A DNA stretch of 57,787 nucleotides from Lachnospiraceae bacterium. GTDB taxonomy: Bacteria > Bacillota > Clostridia > Lachnospirales > Lachnospiraceae. This document shows positions 34,862 through 44,121 of the stretch, in pieces (the stretch's first letter is position 1; each line of letters starts with the position of its first letter). The notes beneath the pieces were generated by a model. It did no database searches. It had not been told where the DNA came from and was given only the letters and a program-made list of their open reading frames with translations. Position numbers and translations under genes: made by a program. The DNA is taken from NCBI GenBank assembly GCA_017527205.1, contig JAFXQK010000043.1, positions 1 to 57,787 of the forward strand, read 5' to 3'.

Positions 34862-36298
34862 ATGGCAGACAACAAGAAGATGGTGGAAGCGATTACTTCC
34901 ATGGAAGAGGATTTCGCGCAGTGGTATACTGACGTGGTGAAGAAGGCAGAGCTGATTGATTATACCAGCGTCAAGGGATGTATGGTGATCAAGCCGGCAG
35001 GCTATGCGATCTGGGAGCTGATCCAGAGGCAGCTTGATGACAGGTTTAAGGCAACAGGCGTAGAGAACGTATACCTGCCCATGTTTATTCCGGAGTCCCT
35101 GCTTCAGAAGGAGAAGGATCACGTAGAAGGCTTTGCCCCTGAGGTCGCATGGGTAACGCATGGCGGTCTTCAGCCTCTGCAGGAGAGAATGTGCGTACGT
35201 CCTACCTCCGAGACGCTGTTCTGCGATTTTTATAAGAATTGTATTCAGTCCTATCGCGACCTTCCGAAGGTCTATAATCAGTGGTGTAGCGTGGTTCGTT
35301 GGGAGAAGGAGACGAGACCGTTCCTTCGCTCCAGAGAGTTCCTCTGGCAGGAAGGCCACACAGCACATGCTTCCTTTGAGGATGCGCAGGCGCGTACGAT
35401 TCAGATGTTGAATCTCTATGCACAATTCTGTGAAGAGGTGCTCGCAATCCCCGTGATCAAGGGTCAGAAGACGGAGAAGGAGAAGTTCGCAGGCGCTGAG
35501 GCGACCTACACGATTGAGGCACTGATGCATGACGGTAAGGCGCTGCAATCCGGTACGAGTCATAACTTTGGTGATGGCTTCGCAAAGGCATTTGGCATTC
35601 AGTTTACGGACAAGGATAACACCTTGAAGTATGTAAATCAGACCTCCTGGGGCATGACGACGAGACTGATCGGTGCATTGATCATGGTTCACGGCGACAA
35701 TGAAGGTCTTGTGCTTCCTCCCAGAGTTGCACCGATTCAGGTCTGTGTGATTCCCATTGCTCAGAAGAAGGAAGGCGTTCTGGAGAAGGCTACGGAGATC
35801 AAGGAGCAGCTTTCTAAGAACTTCCGCGTAAAGCTGGATGATACGGACAAGACGCCTGGCTTCAAGTTCGCTGAGGCGGAGATGCGTGGTTATCCGATCC
35901 GCGTGGAGATCGGCCCGAAGGACATTGAGGCTGGCAAGTGTGTGATCTGTCGCCGCGACACGAGGGAGAAGATCGAGGTTGCGCTTACTGACCTTGAGGC
36001 GAAGGTGGGCGAGCTGATGGAGACGATCCAGAAGGAGATGCTGGAGCGCGCAAGAGCGCATCGTGAGGCACACACTTATGTCGCAACGACCATGGAGGAG
36101 TTCGAGAAGCTCTTTACGGAGAAGTCCGGTTTTGTAAAGGCAATGTGGTGCGGAGATCGTGCCTGCGAGGATCTCATCAAGGAGAAACTCAGCGTGACGA
36201 GCCGTTGCATGCCGTTTGAACAGGAAAACTTGGCAAGTACCTGCGTATGCTGTGGAAAGCCTGCAAAGAAGATGGTTTATTGGGGAAGGGCATATTAA
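34862..36298 (+). CDS. proS: Proline--tRNA ligase, archaeal/eukaryal type, 478 aa
   Basis: Charges tRNA-Pro with proline in the cytoplasm. Class II motifs are visible: motif 1 around [19 protein letters not shown], motif 2 RPTSETLFC and [23 protein letters not shown] near 130-165, motif 3 [10 protein letters not shown] near 285. An anticodon-binding domain follows and a zinc-type C-terminal part with [11 protein letters not shown] and [10 protein letters not shown], ending in the conserved WGRAY. The 478-residue length fits the short type-3 enzymes without the bacterial editing insertion. AAGGAG is 9 bp from ATG 34862; the frame opens at 34823 but without a site. Controlled by the T-box upstream. 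Confidence 0.93.
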   Translation: MADNKKMVEAITSMEEDFAQWYTDVVKKAELIDYTSVKGCMVIKPAGYAIWELIQRQLDDRFKATGVENVYLPMFIPESLLQKEKDHVEGFAPEVAWVTHGGLQPLQERMCVRPTSETLFCDFYKNCIQSYRDLPKVYNQWCSVVRWEKETRPFLRSREFLWQEGHTAHASFEDAQARTIQMLNLYAQFCEEVLAIPVIKGQKTEKEKFAGAEATYTIEALMHDGKALQSGTSHNFGDGFAKAFGIQFTDKDNTLKYVNQTSWGMTTRLIGALIMVHGDNEGLVLPPRVAPIQVCVIPIAQKKEGVLEKATEIKEQLSKNFRVKLDDTDKTPGFKFAEAEMRGYPIRVEIGPKDIEAGKCVICRRDTREKIEVALTDLEAKVGELMETIQKEMLERARAHREAHTYVATTMEEFEKLFTEKSGFVKAMWCGDRACEDLIKEKLSVTSRCMPFEQENLASTCVCCGKPAKKMVYWGRAY

Positions 36299-36301
36299 AG
36301 T

Positions 36302-37300
36302 ATGAACTATATCGTATTTGATCTGGAATGGAACCAGAGCAATACGGGGGGGAGTTCAAAGGTCGAGGGGTTACCCTTCGAAATCATAGAGATCGGGGCG
36401 GTGAAGCTGTCTGGTGATGGGGCACTGGAGAGCGAGTTCAATGAACTGATCCGCCCTCAGGTATATAAGGAGATGCATCGCATCACGGGGAAAATCATTC
36501 ATCTGACGATGGAGGAGTTAAAGCACAGCAGGTCATTCCCAGAGGTGGCGACGAGGTTCGAGATGTGGTGCGGGGAGAATCCGTTCCTGTTTTGTACCTG
36601 GGGAACGCTGGACGTCATGGAGCTTCAGCGGAACCGAAAGTTCTTTTACATGATGCCTTTGACGGAAAAGCCCATGCCGTATTTGGACGTGCAAAAATTA
36701 TTTGCGCTCACCTATGATGCAGATGAACCGCGAAAGAGGCGTTCGCTTCAGGATGCCGTGGATTATCTGCAGATCGAAAAGCACGTGCCTTTTCATCGTG
36801 CCTTCAGTGATGCGTATTATACGGCGAAGGTATTACAGGTGCTGATGCAGATTAATCCGAAGGTGCTGTCAAGGATTTCCTACGATGTATTTTATCCGCC
36901 GACCGACAGGGAGACGGAGGTGCGGCATCAGTTTGACACTTATTTCAAGTATATTTCCAGGACGTTTCCTGGAAAACGGGAGCTCCTTACGGACAAGGAG
37001 GTCAGCTCCAGCAAGTGTTATCTCTGTCACCGAAACCTAAAGAAACGGGTGCGGTGGTTTACCACAAACAATCGAAATTATGTCTGTCTTGCGTATTGTG
37101 AGGTGCATGGCTATCTCAAGGGAAAGATTCGTGTGAATAAGACGGCGGAGGGAGAGGTATTTGCGGTAAAGACGACGAGGCTGGTGGATGAAGAGACGGC
37201 GCGGGACGTCGAACGGAAATGGGAGCGATTGCAGAATTCAAAGAATAAGGACGAGGAATGTATCGTACCTGAGAATAATGAGAATGAAACACTAGACTAA
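36302..37300 (+). CDS. DEDDh-type 3'-5' exonuclease with C-terminal zinc-finger-like region, 332 aa
   Basis: Exonuclease motif I is YIVFDLEWNQ near residues 3-12, motif II TWGTLDVMEL near 101-110, motif III HRAFSDAYYTAKV near 164-176, all four acidic ligands and the His present. It resembles KapD-like sporulation-associated exonucleases. Residues 238-275 hold two cysteine pairs (CYLC and CLAYC) with a nearby His, suggesting a zinc-binding tail that could bind nucleic acid. The gene starts 3 bp after proS and lacks its own good ribosome site, so translation is probably coupled. Confidence 0.75.
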   Translation: MNYIVFDLEWNQSNTGGSSKVEGLPFEIIEIGAVKLSGDGALESEFNELIRPQVYKEMHRITGKIIHLTMEELKHSRSFPEVATRFEMWCGENPFLFCTWGTLDVMELQRNRKFFYMMPLTEKPMPYLDVQKLFALTYDADEPRKRRSLQDAVDYLQIEKHVPFHRAFSDAYYTAKVLQVLMQINPKVLSRISYDVFYPPTDRETEVRHQFDTYFKYISRTFPGKRELLTDKEVSSSKCYLCHRNLKKRVRWFTTNNRNYVCLAYCEVHGYLKGKIRVNKTAEGEVFAVKTTRLVDEETARDVERKWERLQNSKNKDEECIVPENNENETLD

Positions 37301-37325
37301 AAGCGCGGGTAGTTACCTGCGCTTT
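37300..37325. terminator. Bidirectional intrinsic terminator
   Basis: AAAGCGCGGGT at 37300-37310 pairs with ACCTGCGCTTT at 37315-37325 (one G-U), loop AGTT, T-rich after on both strands. It overlaps the last codons of the minus-strand carboxypeptidase gene. Confidence 0.8.
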
Positions 37326-38881
37326 AGTCTTTCTTTGTATCTTCTTTTTGCGGCACGGATCTGTGCCTTGCGTTCTCTTTGCATGTCCTTGGAAAGCTTT
37401 AATCCTTTTTTGGAGTATTCATGATTGCGGGAGCTCCGCAGTCCTGGACCAAAGGAGAATTGGAAATTCCTTTGGAGGAAGAGTAGGATGCCAAATAATA
37501 CCGCGATCACGACAAGTACGATCAAAATGATCTTGATGGTCTTGAAGTTGATAAAGACAAAGGAGGGGGCTTTTTTCTCCGTTTCCTTTGCTTTTGTTTC
37601 TTCCGTTTTCTTTTCCTTGGCAGAAGGTGTAGGCGAGGCGGTCTCTTCTGCCTCCGTGCCGGTCTCCTCTGCTTCAAAGGCATAGCCGCTTTGCGTGCCC
37701 TTCGTCAGATCCAGCGAAACGGTTCCGACCGGTGTTCCGTGGTAATCATAGGAGATTAGCGCAGCCTGTCCGGGAACATTTGTATCATAGGATATTTCAG
37801 AATGCAAATCAGCAAAGCTGGCGGTCTTTGGCAGGATGACGCAAGCCTCCTTATTCAGGGAAAGGATCGGTTCGGTCGCACCAAAGATATCAGTATTGTC
37901 ATAGAAAAAGCCGATGTTGTCAATGTCGTATTTGGTCTCAGTCTGTGAAATGTTGACTTTATCAAAGTTGCCGAAGCCATATTCAAAGAGTGCGATGGTG
38001 TCCTCACTGTACATGGGGTTGTCATCATTCAGGACTACGCAGATTAGACGCAAACCATTTTTTTCTGCACAGGATACCATGGTGTTGTGAGCACTGTCCG
38101 TATAACCGGTTTTACATCCAACAAGATATTCATAGGCATATTTGCCACTGGGGATCAGGGGCATCTGGTTCCAGTCCGTCAGGACGCCGTTTGGCTTCTC
38201 CACAACGAGCTTAGGTTCAAGCGTGATCTTGTCCAGGTAATCTATGGCGAAGAAGGCACGGCCGATCATGGCAAGGTCGTAGGCGCTGGTGACGTGCTGT
38301 TCATTGGGGAGACCATTGGGATTGACAAAGTTGGAATCCACGGCACCGAGCTCCTTGGCGCGCTCATTCATCATGTTGGCAAATTCATCCCAGCTTCCGC
38401 CGACGTGAGCGGCGATGGCATAGGCGACTTCATTGGCTGAACGAATGAGTAATGCATTCAGGCAGTCCTCCATGGACAGGGTCCAGCCAGGGTTCATCGC
38501 AATGTGATTGCTTCCCTTGGGAATGCTAAAGATGTCATCATGGGAAAAGGTGACGATCTCGTCCAGGGAGCTGTTCTCGTAAGCGAGGAGCGCCGTCAGG
38601 ATTTTGGTCGTACTAGCGGGATATTGTTGTTTGTGAATGTTTTTTTCGTAGAGGATGGTTCCTGTTTCTGCTTCGATTAAAATAGCGGATTCCGCGCTGA
38701 CAACAGGACCTGTTGGCCATCCCTGTCTCGCATTGGATTGTATGGCTAACGCCTGATGCTCTGCGATGCGCTTTTCCTTTTCCGTTTGTGTCTTGGTCGC
38801 CTGACAGATCAGGGGCTGGGAGAAGGCGAGGCAGATTGCCATGAGGCCGGCAATCAGGCGGGAATGCTTCTTGTAAAACAT
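37313..38881 (-). CDS. dacF: D-alanyl-D-alanine carboxypeptidase (DacF-like), 522 aa
   Basis: A low-molecular-weight penicillin-binding protein that trims D-Ala from peptidoglycan stem peptides outside the membrane. A signal peptide (hydrophobic LIAGLMAICLAFS, then CQA) is followed by the active-site motifs STTK near 90, SAN near 149 and KTG near 258. A C-terminal membrane helix (IILIVLVVIAVLFGILLFL near 450) and a very basic tail of about 50 residues follow; the tail is longer than in most relatives. AAAAAGGAG precedes the ATG. The two preceding-helix Ala/Glu-rich linker stretches are low complexity. Confidence 0.88.
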   Translation of the reverse strand: MFYKKHSRLIAGLMAICLAFSQPLICQATKTQTEKEKRIAEHQALAIQSNARQGWPTGPVVSAESAILIEAETGTILYEKNIHKQQYPASTTKILTALLAYENSSLDEIVTFSHDDIFSIPKGSNHIAMNPGWTLSMEDCLNALLIRSANEVAYAIAAHVGGSWDEFANMMNERAKELGAVDSNFVNPNGLPNEQHVTSAYDLAMIGRAFFAIDYLDKITLEPKLVVEKPNGVLTDWNQMPLIPSGKYAYEYLVGCKTGYTDSAHNTMVSCAEKNGLRLICVVLNDDNPMYSEDTIALFEYGFGNFDKVNISQTETKYDIDNIGFFYDNTDIFGATEPILSLNKEACVILPKTASFADLHSEISYDTNVPGQAALISYDYHGTPVGTVSLDLTKGTQSGYAFEAEETGTEAEETASPTPSAKEKKTEETKAKETEKKAPSFVFINFKTIKIILIVLVVIAVLFGILLFLQRNFQFSFGPGLRSSRNHEYSKKGLKLSKDMQRERKAQIRAAKRRYKERLKRR

Positions 38882-38916
38882 GTTGTTCTCCTTTTTGTCT
38901 TTTCATCATCCCTACT

Positions 38917-38944
38917 ATCTTACTACATTTTTCGTAAAAACCAA
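38917..38944 (-). promoter_or_regulatory. Candidate promoter of the carboxypeptidase gene
   Basis: On the minus strand, TTGGTT (38939-38944), 16-bp spacer, TAAGAT (38917-38922), about 35 bases ahead of the ATG. Only a moderate match. Confidence 0.35.
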
Positions 38945-39019
38945 AGTAGAAAGTGAAAAATTTAGGAAAAGTTAAGGAAACCTGTTGCCTGTAGGAAAGG
39001 GCGACTGGCATGGTTCCTC

Positions 39020-39048
39020 TTGCCAAGAAGAGGGAGAGTCGGTATAAT
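39020..39048 (+). promoter_or_regulatory. Sigma-A promoter upstream of trmB
   Basis: TTGCCA at 39020-39025, 17-bp spacer, TATAAT at 39043-39048. Expected start about 39055, giving a leader of some 125 bases in which no further element was recognised. Confidence 0.65.
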
Positions 39049-39178
39049 GAGAAAGGTTCCTCACGATGAAGAAGAAAGTTCGAGTTAGGGTATGGTTCTG
39101 ACGATAAGAAAAAAGATAGTCGGCTAGGAGAAAGAAAGCCAGCAAGGGATATAAAGTCAGAAGAGGCGAGGTGGAAGC

Positions 39179-39826
39179 ATGAGGCTTAGAAATGTTACGG
39201 GTTCTCGGGAAATGATTGCGGAAAGCAGGTTTGTTGTTCCTGAGGAGACGCTGAAGGATATGCCGGGAAAATGGCAGGAGATTTTTGGAAATCATCATCC
39301 AATTTACATAGAGATCGGAATGGGGAAGGGAAAGTTTCTCCATACAATGGCGAAGGATCATCCCGGGATCAATTATATCGGAATTGAGAAGTATTCCACG
39401 GTACTTCTTCGCGCCGTGCAGAAGATGGAGCAGGAAGAGCTCCCGAATCTCAAGCTGATCCGCATGGATGCGGAGGAGATTGCGGAGGTGTTTGGGCAAG
39501 GCGAGGTCGCCAGGATTTATTTGAATTTCTCAGACCCGTGGCCAAAGGACAGGCATGCGAAGAGAAGGCTTCCCTCCAGGGAATTTCTTGCGAGGTATGA
39601 TCATATTTTGGCGAAGGACGGCCTGATTGAGTTTAAGACGGACAATCGCGCGCTGTTTGATTTTGCCGTGGAGGAGTTAGAACCCGCGGGATGGAAGGCA
39701 CGTGCCATCACCTATGATTTGCACGCGGATCCTGTCATGATGGAAGGCAATGTCATGACGGAGTATGAGGAGAAATTTTCCGCCATCGGCAACCCCATCT
39801 GTAAATATGTGATTACAAGAGCTTAG
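39179..39826 (+). CDS. trmB: tRNA (guanine-N7-)-methyltransferase, 215 aa
   Basis: Methylates G46 of tRNAs using SAM. Family features are clear: PIYIEIGMGKGKFLHTMA near 41-58 (SAM site), GIEKYSTVLLRAV, RMDAEEI, and the TrmB signature LNFSDPWPKDRHAKRRL near 119-135, then LIEFKTDN near 150 and the TEYEEKF end motif. Length is typical. AGGCGAGGTGG precedes the ATG at 39179. It stands alone between its own promoter and a terminator. Confidence 0.93.
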   Translation: MRLRNVTGSREMIAESRFVVPEETLKDMPGKWQEIFGNHHPIYIEIGMGKGKFLHTMAKDHPGINYIGIEKYSTVLLRAVQKMEQEELPNLKLIRMDAEEIAEVFGQGEVARIYLNFSDPWPKDRHAKRRLPSREFLARYDHILAKDGLIEFKTDNRALFDFAVEELEPAGWKARAITYDLHADPVMMEGNVMTEYEEKFSAIGNPICKYVITRA

Positions 39827-39973
39827 GAACGTTTGGAATCCTTTTTGAGGTTCATAAATTATGGTTGTAGGGTGTTTGTTGCTTCGCAAATCGGGGTTTG
39901 GCAGAATCAATCCTTACGGTTGGGGGATGAAGGTGGTTTGGGTCAAAAATAGTTGGATGCAGGAAGTAAATAA

Positions 39974-40009
39974 AAAAGCGCCAAGTTTGTAAAAGGACTT
40001 GGCGCTTTT
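39974..40009. terminator. Bidirectional intrinsic terminator between trmB and the DUF1846 gene
   Basis: AAAAGCGCCAAGT at 39974-39986 pairs perfectly (13 bp) with ACTTGGCGCTTTT at 39997-40009, loop of 10. A/T flanks give a U-tract on either strand. Confidence 0.88.
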
Positions 40010-40026
40010 GATTTCTTGCAGTTGTT

Positions 40027-41511
40027 TTATTGATGGAAGAGCTTCTGGTTCTGGTAGTTGGGTTCGCAGGTGAGGTTGACGCCGAGCTTTCGGAACACGC
40101 TCATGTCCACGTGGGACAGGATGACGCTGGAGTGTACCTCGGAACCCTTTAATTGCTTGAGCTGCTCGAGCGCGCGTCTTGCTTTGTCGTCGGTTGCGGC
40201 GCAGATGGAAAGGGCGATCAGCACCTCGTCCGTGTGGAGTCTGGGGTTCTTATTGCGAAGATGATTGATCTTCAGCTCCTGTATCGGCTCAATGATGGTC
40301 GGGGAGAGAAGCAATACTTCGTCCTCTATGCCTGCCAGCACCTTTAGGACGTTTAGCAGCATGGCGGAGGAAGCACCGAGAAGCTCGCTGGTCTTTCCGG
40401 TAATGATTCTTCCGTCGGGAAGCTGGATTGCGGCAGCAGGCTCTCCGGTAAGCTCTGCCTTGGTCGTTGCCGCGCTGATGACGGGACGATCCGCGGGAGT
40501 AACGCCTGCCTGATTCATGAGGAGCTCAAGCTTTAAGATCTGGTCATCATCAGCCATGCCTTGACGCTTTAAGCACATGGTATTGTAATAGCGGCGGACG
40601 ATTTCCTGCTTTGCGGCTTCTCTTACGGCCTCATCATCCACGATGCCATAGCCCGCCATGTTGACGCCCATGTCTGTCGGGGATTTGTAGGGACACTCGC
40701 CCATGATCTTTTCGAACATGGCACGAAGTACGGGGAAGACCTCAACGTCGCGGTTGTAGTTGATCGTGGTTTCACCATATGCTTCCAGATGGAAGGGATC
40801 GATCATGTTGACGTCGTTTAAGTCAGCCGTTGCAGCCTCATAAGCGAGGTTCACGGGGTGCTTGAGAGGGATGTTCCAAATCGGGAAGGTCTCGTATTTT
40901 GCATAGCCGGCCTTGATGCCGCGCTTATATTCGTGATAGAGCTGGGAGAGGCAGGTTGCCATTTTACCGCTGCCAGGTCCGGGAGCCGTAATCACGACAA
41001 GGGATTTCGTGGTCTCAATATAGTCGTTCTTTCCGTAGCCCTCATCGCTGACGATCAGCGGAATGTTGGAGGGATAGCCGGGAATGGGATAATGGCGATA
41101 CACCTTTAAGCCCAAGGATTCCAGCTTTTTCTGATAAGCGATGGCACTAGGCTGACCGGAAAACTGGGTCAGGCAAACGCTTCCGACGTAAAGGCCATAT
41201 CCGCGAAACGCATCAATCAGGCGAAGCACGTCCAGATCGTAGGTGATGCCGAGGTCGGAACGCATTTTATTTTTTTCGATGTCAGACGCATTAATGACGA
41301 TGACGATTTCTGCCTGATCCTTCAGCTGTACCAGCATGTTGATCTTGCTGTCGGGCTTAAAGCCGGGAAGCACGCGGGACGCATGGTAATCGTCAAACAG
41401 CTTTCCGCCAAACTCGAGGTAGAGCTTTCCGCCAAAGGCAGCGATGCGTTCCTTGATGCGCTCTGACTGCAATTGTAAATATTTGTCGTTGTCAAATCCT
41501 AGTTTTGCCAT
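40027..41511 (-). CDS. DUF1846 family protein, 494 aa
   Basis: Long conserved protein of Firmicutes with no settled function. The start AKLGFDNDKYLQLQSERIKERIAAFGGKLYLEFGGKLFDDYHASRVLPGF is the family's signature when read piecewise, then TAPGPGSGKMATCLSQLYHEYK near 175 (P-loop-like, yet not a standard Walker A), NIPLKHPVNLAYEAATADL and MAGYGIVDD. The C-terminal part is helical and rich in Leu. A TTG lies three codons earlier, but ATG 41511 has AAGGAAAGG at good spacing. Promoter at 41587-41615; terminator shared with trmB. Confidence 0.88.
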   Translation of the reverse strand: MAKLGFDNDKYLQLQSERIKERIAAFGGKLYLEFGGKLFDDYHASRVLPGFKPDSKINMLVQLKDQAEIVIVINASDIEKNKMRSDLGITYDLDVLRLIDAFRGYGLYVGSVCLTQFSGQPSAIAYQKKLESLGLKVYRHYPIPGYPSNIPLIVSDEGYGKNDYIETTKSLVVITAPGPGSGKMATCLSQLYHEYKRGIKAGYAKYETFPIWNIPLKHPVNLAYEAATADLNDVNMIDPFHLEAYGETTINYNRDVEVFPVLRAMFEKIMGECPYKSPTDMGVNMAGYGIVDDEAVREAAKQEIVRRYYNTMCLKRQGMADDDQILKLELLMNQAGVTPADRPVISAATTKAELTGEPAAAIQLPDGRIITGKTSELLGASSAMLLNVLKVLAGIEDEVLLLSPTIIEPIQELKINHLRNKNPRLHTDEVLIALSICAATDDKARRALEQLKQLKGSEVHSSVILSHVDMSVFRKLGVNLTCEPNYQNQKLFHQ

Positions 41512-41586
41512 TTTTAACAACCTTTCCTTCTCATTCGAATCATTCCATGAAAGCCAAAAAGAGCGCCGAATGAACGCTCCGTAAAA

Positions 41587-41615
41587 ATCATACCTAAAAC
41601 GAAGTCAAAAATCAA
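41587..41615 (-). promoter_or_regulatory. Sigma-A promoter of the DUF1846 gene
   Basis: On the minus strand, TTGATT (41610-41615), 17-bp spacer, TATGAT (41587-41592). The leader includes a GAGCG/CGCTC hairpin at 41560-41578. Confidence 0.65.
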
Positions 41616-41698
41616 TGACTAATCGCAAAAAACATAAAAATATGTTCCAATTTATGCTTCTTTTAGGGAGACTTCACATATTTTTCACATTTCCTCTA

Positions 41699-41727
41699 TT
41701 GATTTATGAGTTTCTTATCCCTATAAT
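41699..41727 (+). promoter_or_regulatory. Sigma-A promoter of ftsH
   Basis: TTGATT at 41699-41704, 17-bp spacer, TATAAT at 41722-41727. Start expected near 41734. No CIRCE or CtsR-type operator was recognised. Confidence 0.75.
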
Positions 41728-41797
41728 AAGATGAGAGAAATTGAGAAATTCGCTCATACTAATGACGTAGAGAATGCTTTGACAAGGATGGAATCAC

Positions 41798-43963
41798 ATG
41801 GACAATCAAAATAATAACGGAGGGAACCAACCACAAAAACAGCCGAATCTTGCGCTGCTCATCATGCTGATCCTGGGATCGGTGCTTTTGGCGTTTGTGT
41901 TCTATACCGCTTTTTTCAGCGGGAAACAGCAGGAGCGCGTAAAGTATACGGAGTTCCTGGAGGATTTGAAGGCCGATAAGGTAAAGAGTGTTAAAATTGC
42001 TGACACGCGTGTCATGACGGTCGTACTCAAGGGCGACAGTCAGGCACAGAGTGAGACGGAGACGCAGTATCCCTATTACAGCCGTTTTTTGAATCAGGTG
42101 AGGGAGCTGAACAATACCTATGAGACCATGTTGGCAGAGGACATGGATACCCTGATGGCCAGACTCGAGGAGTATGGCGTGGAGGGTGAATTTGTCTCCA
42201 GCGGCAACGGGAATTATATTTTGGAGCTGCTTTTGACGGTGGTGCTTCCCATTGCGCTGGTATGGATTCTTCTTTCGTTTTTGTTCCGAAAGATGGGCGG
42301 CGGTGGCGTCGGCCCCATGGGCATTGGCAAATCCAATGCCAAGGTTTACGTGCAGAAGGAGACCGGAGTTACATTTAAGGACGTGGCAGGCGAGGATGAA
42401 GCGAAGGAGTCTCTGGTAGAGGTCGTGGATTTCCTGCACAATCCTCAGAAATACTCCAAGATTGGTGCGAGATTGCCGAAGGGCGCGCTGCTTGTCGGCC
42501 CTCCCGGAACCGGTAAGACGCTTCTTGCAAGAGCCGTTGCGGGCGAGGCACACGTGCCGTTCTTCTCCCTGACGGGTTCGGATTTTGTGGAATTATATGT
42601 CGGCATGGGTGCAAGCCGCGTGCGTGACCTGTTTAAGGAGGCAAATAAGAATGCCCCTTGTATTATCTTCATCGATGAGATTGATGCCATTGGACGAAGC
42701 CGTGATTCGAAGTACGGCGGAGGCAACGAGGAGCGCGAGCAGACCTTGAATCAGCTCCTTTCGGAGATGGATGGTTTTGACAGCTCTAAGGGTATTTTGA
42801 TGATCGGTGCGACAAACCGCCCCGAGATTTTGGATAAGGCGCTTCTTCGTCCCGGCCGTTTCGACAGAAGAATTATTGTGGATAAGCCGGATTTGAAGGG
42901 TCGTGTTGAGATCTTGAAGGTGCATGCCAAGGACGTCAAGATGGATGAAACCGTGGATCTGGATGCCATTGCACTGGCAACCAGTGGCGCGGTTGGTTCT
43001 GACCTTGCAAACATGATCAATGAGGCTGCCATCAATGCCGTCAAGGAAGGCAGGGAGTACGTAAGCCAGAAGGATCTGTTTGGGGCCGTGGAGGTTGTGC
43101 TGGTTGGTAAGGAAAAGAAGGACCGCATCATGAGTCCTGAGGAGCGCAAGATTGTCTCCTATCATGAGGTAGGCCATGCGCTGATCAGTGCACTGCAAAA
43201 GAATTCCGAACCCGTACAGAAGATTACGATCGTGCCCCGTACCATGGGTGCGCTCGGTTATGTCATGCACGTGCCTGAGGAGGAGAAATATCTGAATTCC
43301 GAGGCAGAGCTTCGTGACATGCTGGTGGGCCTGCTCGGCGGACGTGCGGCAGAGGAGATCGTCTTCGATTCCGTGACGACCGGCGCGGCAAATGACATTG
43401 AACGTGCGACGGACATCGCAAGGAACATGATCACGCGCTTTGGCATGAGCAAGAAGTTTGGCCTGATGGGCCTTGCTACCGTAGAGAGCCAGTATTTGGA
43501 GGGCAGAACGGCGCTGAACTGTAGTGATGCCACGGCAGCAGAGATTGATGCCGAAGTGGTTGCGCTCCTCAAGGAGAGCTATGAGAAGGCGCTGGAAATG
43601 CTTCGTGAGAATCGGGAGCTGATGGATAAGATCGCCGCCTTCCTGATTGAGAAGGAGACCATTACCGGTAAGGAGTTTATGGAAATCTTCCGCAGGGAGA
43701 AGGGCCTGCCTGAGCCCGAGGAAAAGGCAAAGACAAGCGATGCGAATGTGAAGGAGACCAATCAGACGCAAGGGAGTCTGGCAAGCGATTCTGACGGAGA
43801 CGGTCACGCAAAAGAGGACAATCAGTCCGTAAAGGATTCTCAGGAGACGGCAACGGAGCAGGAGGCAGAGAAAAAACCGGAAGTACCGTCCTATTTGAAA
43901 AATAGTGAGCCGGCAGATGACAGGCCTGTAGGACGCTTTTCTAACAGAAGATTAGATGAATAG
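41798..43963 (+). CDS. ftsH: ATP-dependent zinc metalloprotease FtsH, 721 aa
   Basis: Membrane-anchored AAA protease for quality control of membrane and regulatory proteins. Two membrane helices (near 19-40 and 137-160) bracket an external domain; the AAA module has Walker A GPPGTGKT near 234, Walker [12 protein letters not shown] near 290 and second-region-of-homology RPGRFDRRI near 350; the zinc site is YHEVGHAL near 454-461 with the third ligand Glu/Asp later. The final 80 residues are an acidic, Gln/Ser/Asp-rich extension that ends [17 protein letters not shown] is the ribosome site. Confidence 0.95.
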   Translation: MDNQNNNGGNQPQKQPNLALLIMLILGSVLLAFVFYTAFFSGKQQERVKYTEFLEDLKADKVKSVKIADTRVMTVVLKGDSQAQSETETQYPYYSRFLNQVRELNNTYETMLAEDMDTLMARLEEYGVEGEFVSSGNGNYILELLLTVVLPIALVWILLSFLFRKMGGGGVGPMGIGKSNAKVYVQKETGVTFKDVAGEDEAKESLVEVVDFLHNPQKYSKIGARLPKGALLVGPPGTGKTLLARAVAGEAHVPFFSLTGSDFVELYVGMGASRVRDLFKEANKNAPCIIFIDEIDAIGRSRDSKYGGGNEEREQTLNQLLSEMDGFDSSKGILMIGATNRPEILDKALLRPGRFDRRIIVDKPDLKGRVEILKVHAKDVKMDETVDLDAIALATSGAVGSDLANMINEAAINAVKEGREYVSQKDLFGAVEVVLVGKEKKDRIMSPEERKIVSYHEVGHALISALQKNSEPVQKITIVPRTMGALGYVMHVPEEEKYLNSEAELRDMLVGLLGGRAAEEIVFDSVTTGAANDIERATDIARNMITRFGMSKKFGLMGLATVESQYLEGRTALNCSDATAAEIDAEVVALLKESYEKALEMLRENRELMDKIAAFLIEKETITGKEFMEIFRREKGLPEPEEKAKTSDANVKETNQTQGSLASDSDGDGHAKEDNQSVKDSQETATEQEAEKKPEVPSYLKNSEPADDRPVGRFSNRRLDE

Positions 43964-43979
43964 GAAATAAAAGTAAAAG

Positions 43980-44014
43980 CCGCCGTGAATGAGGCATCAT
44001 TCATGGCGGTTTTT
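43980..44014 (+). terminator. Intrinsic terminator of ftsH
   Basis: CCGCCGTGAATGA at 43980-43992 pairs with TCATTCATGGCGG at 43997-44009 (one G-U), loop GGCA, then TTTTT at 44010-44014. Confidence 0.9.
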
Positions 44015-44121
44015 GCATATTAAAAAATTAGGAGATTTGATAAAAAAATGACAAAAACCATTGCCGGTGCATTGAAATATCCATGGGAAAATGTTACGAT
44101 GTTACGTGGATATGGTGAGGT

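Noticed and set aside
34817..36073. 418-codon minus-strand frame opposite proS
   Set aside because: Shadow of the highly biased proS codon use; Leu/His/Arg-rich with no motif.
42593..43807. 404-codon minus-strand frame opposite ftsH
   Set aside because: Antisense shadow; the plus strand is an unambiguous FtsH.
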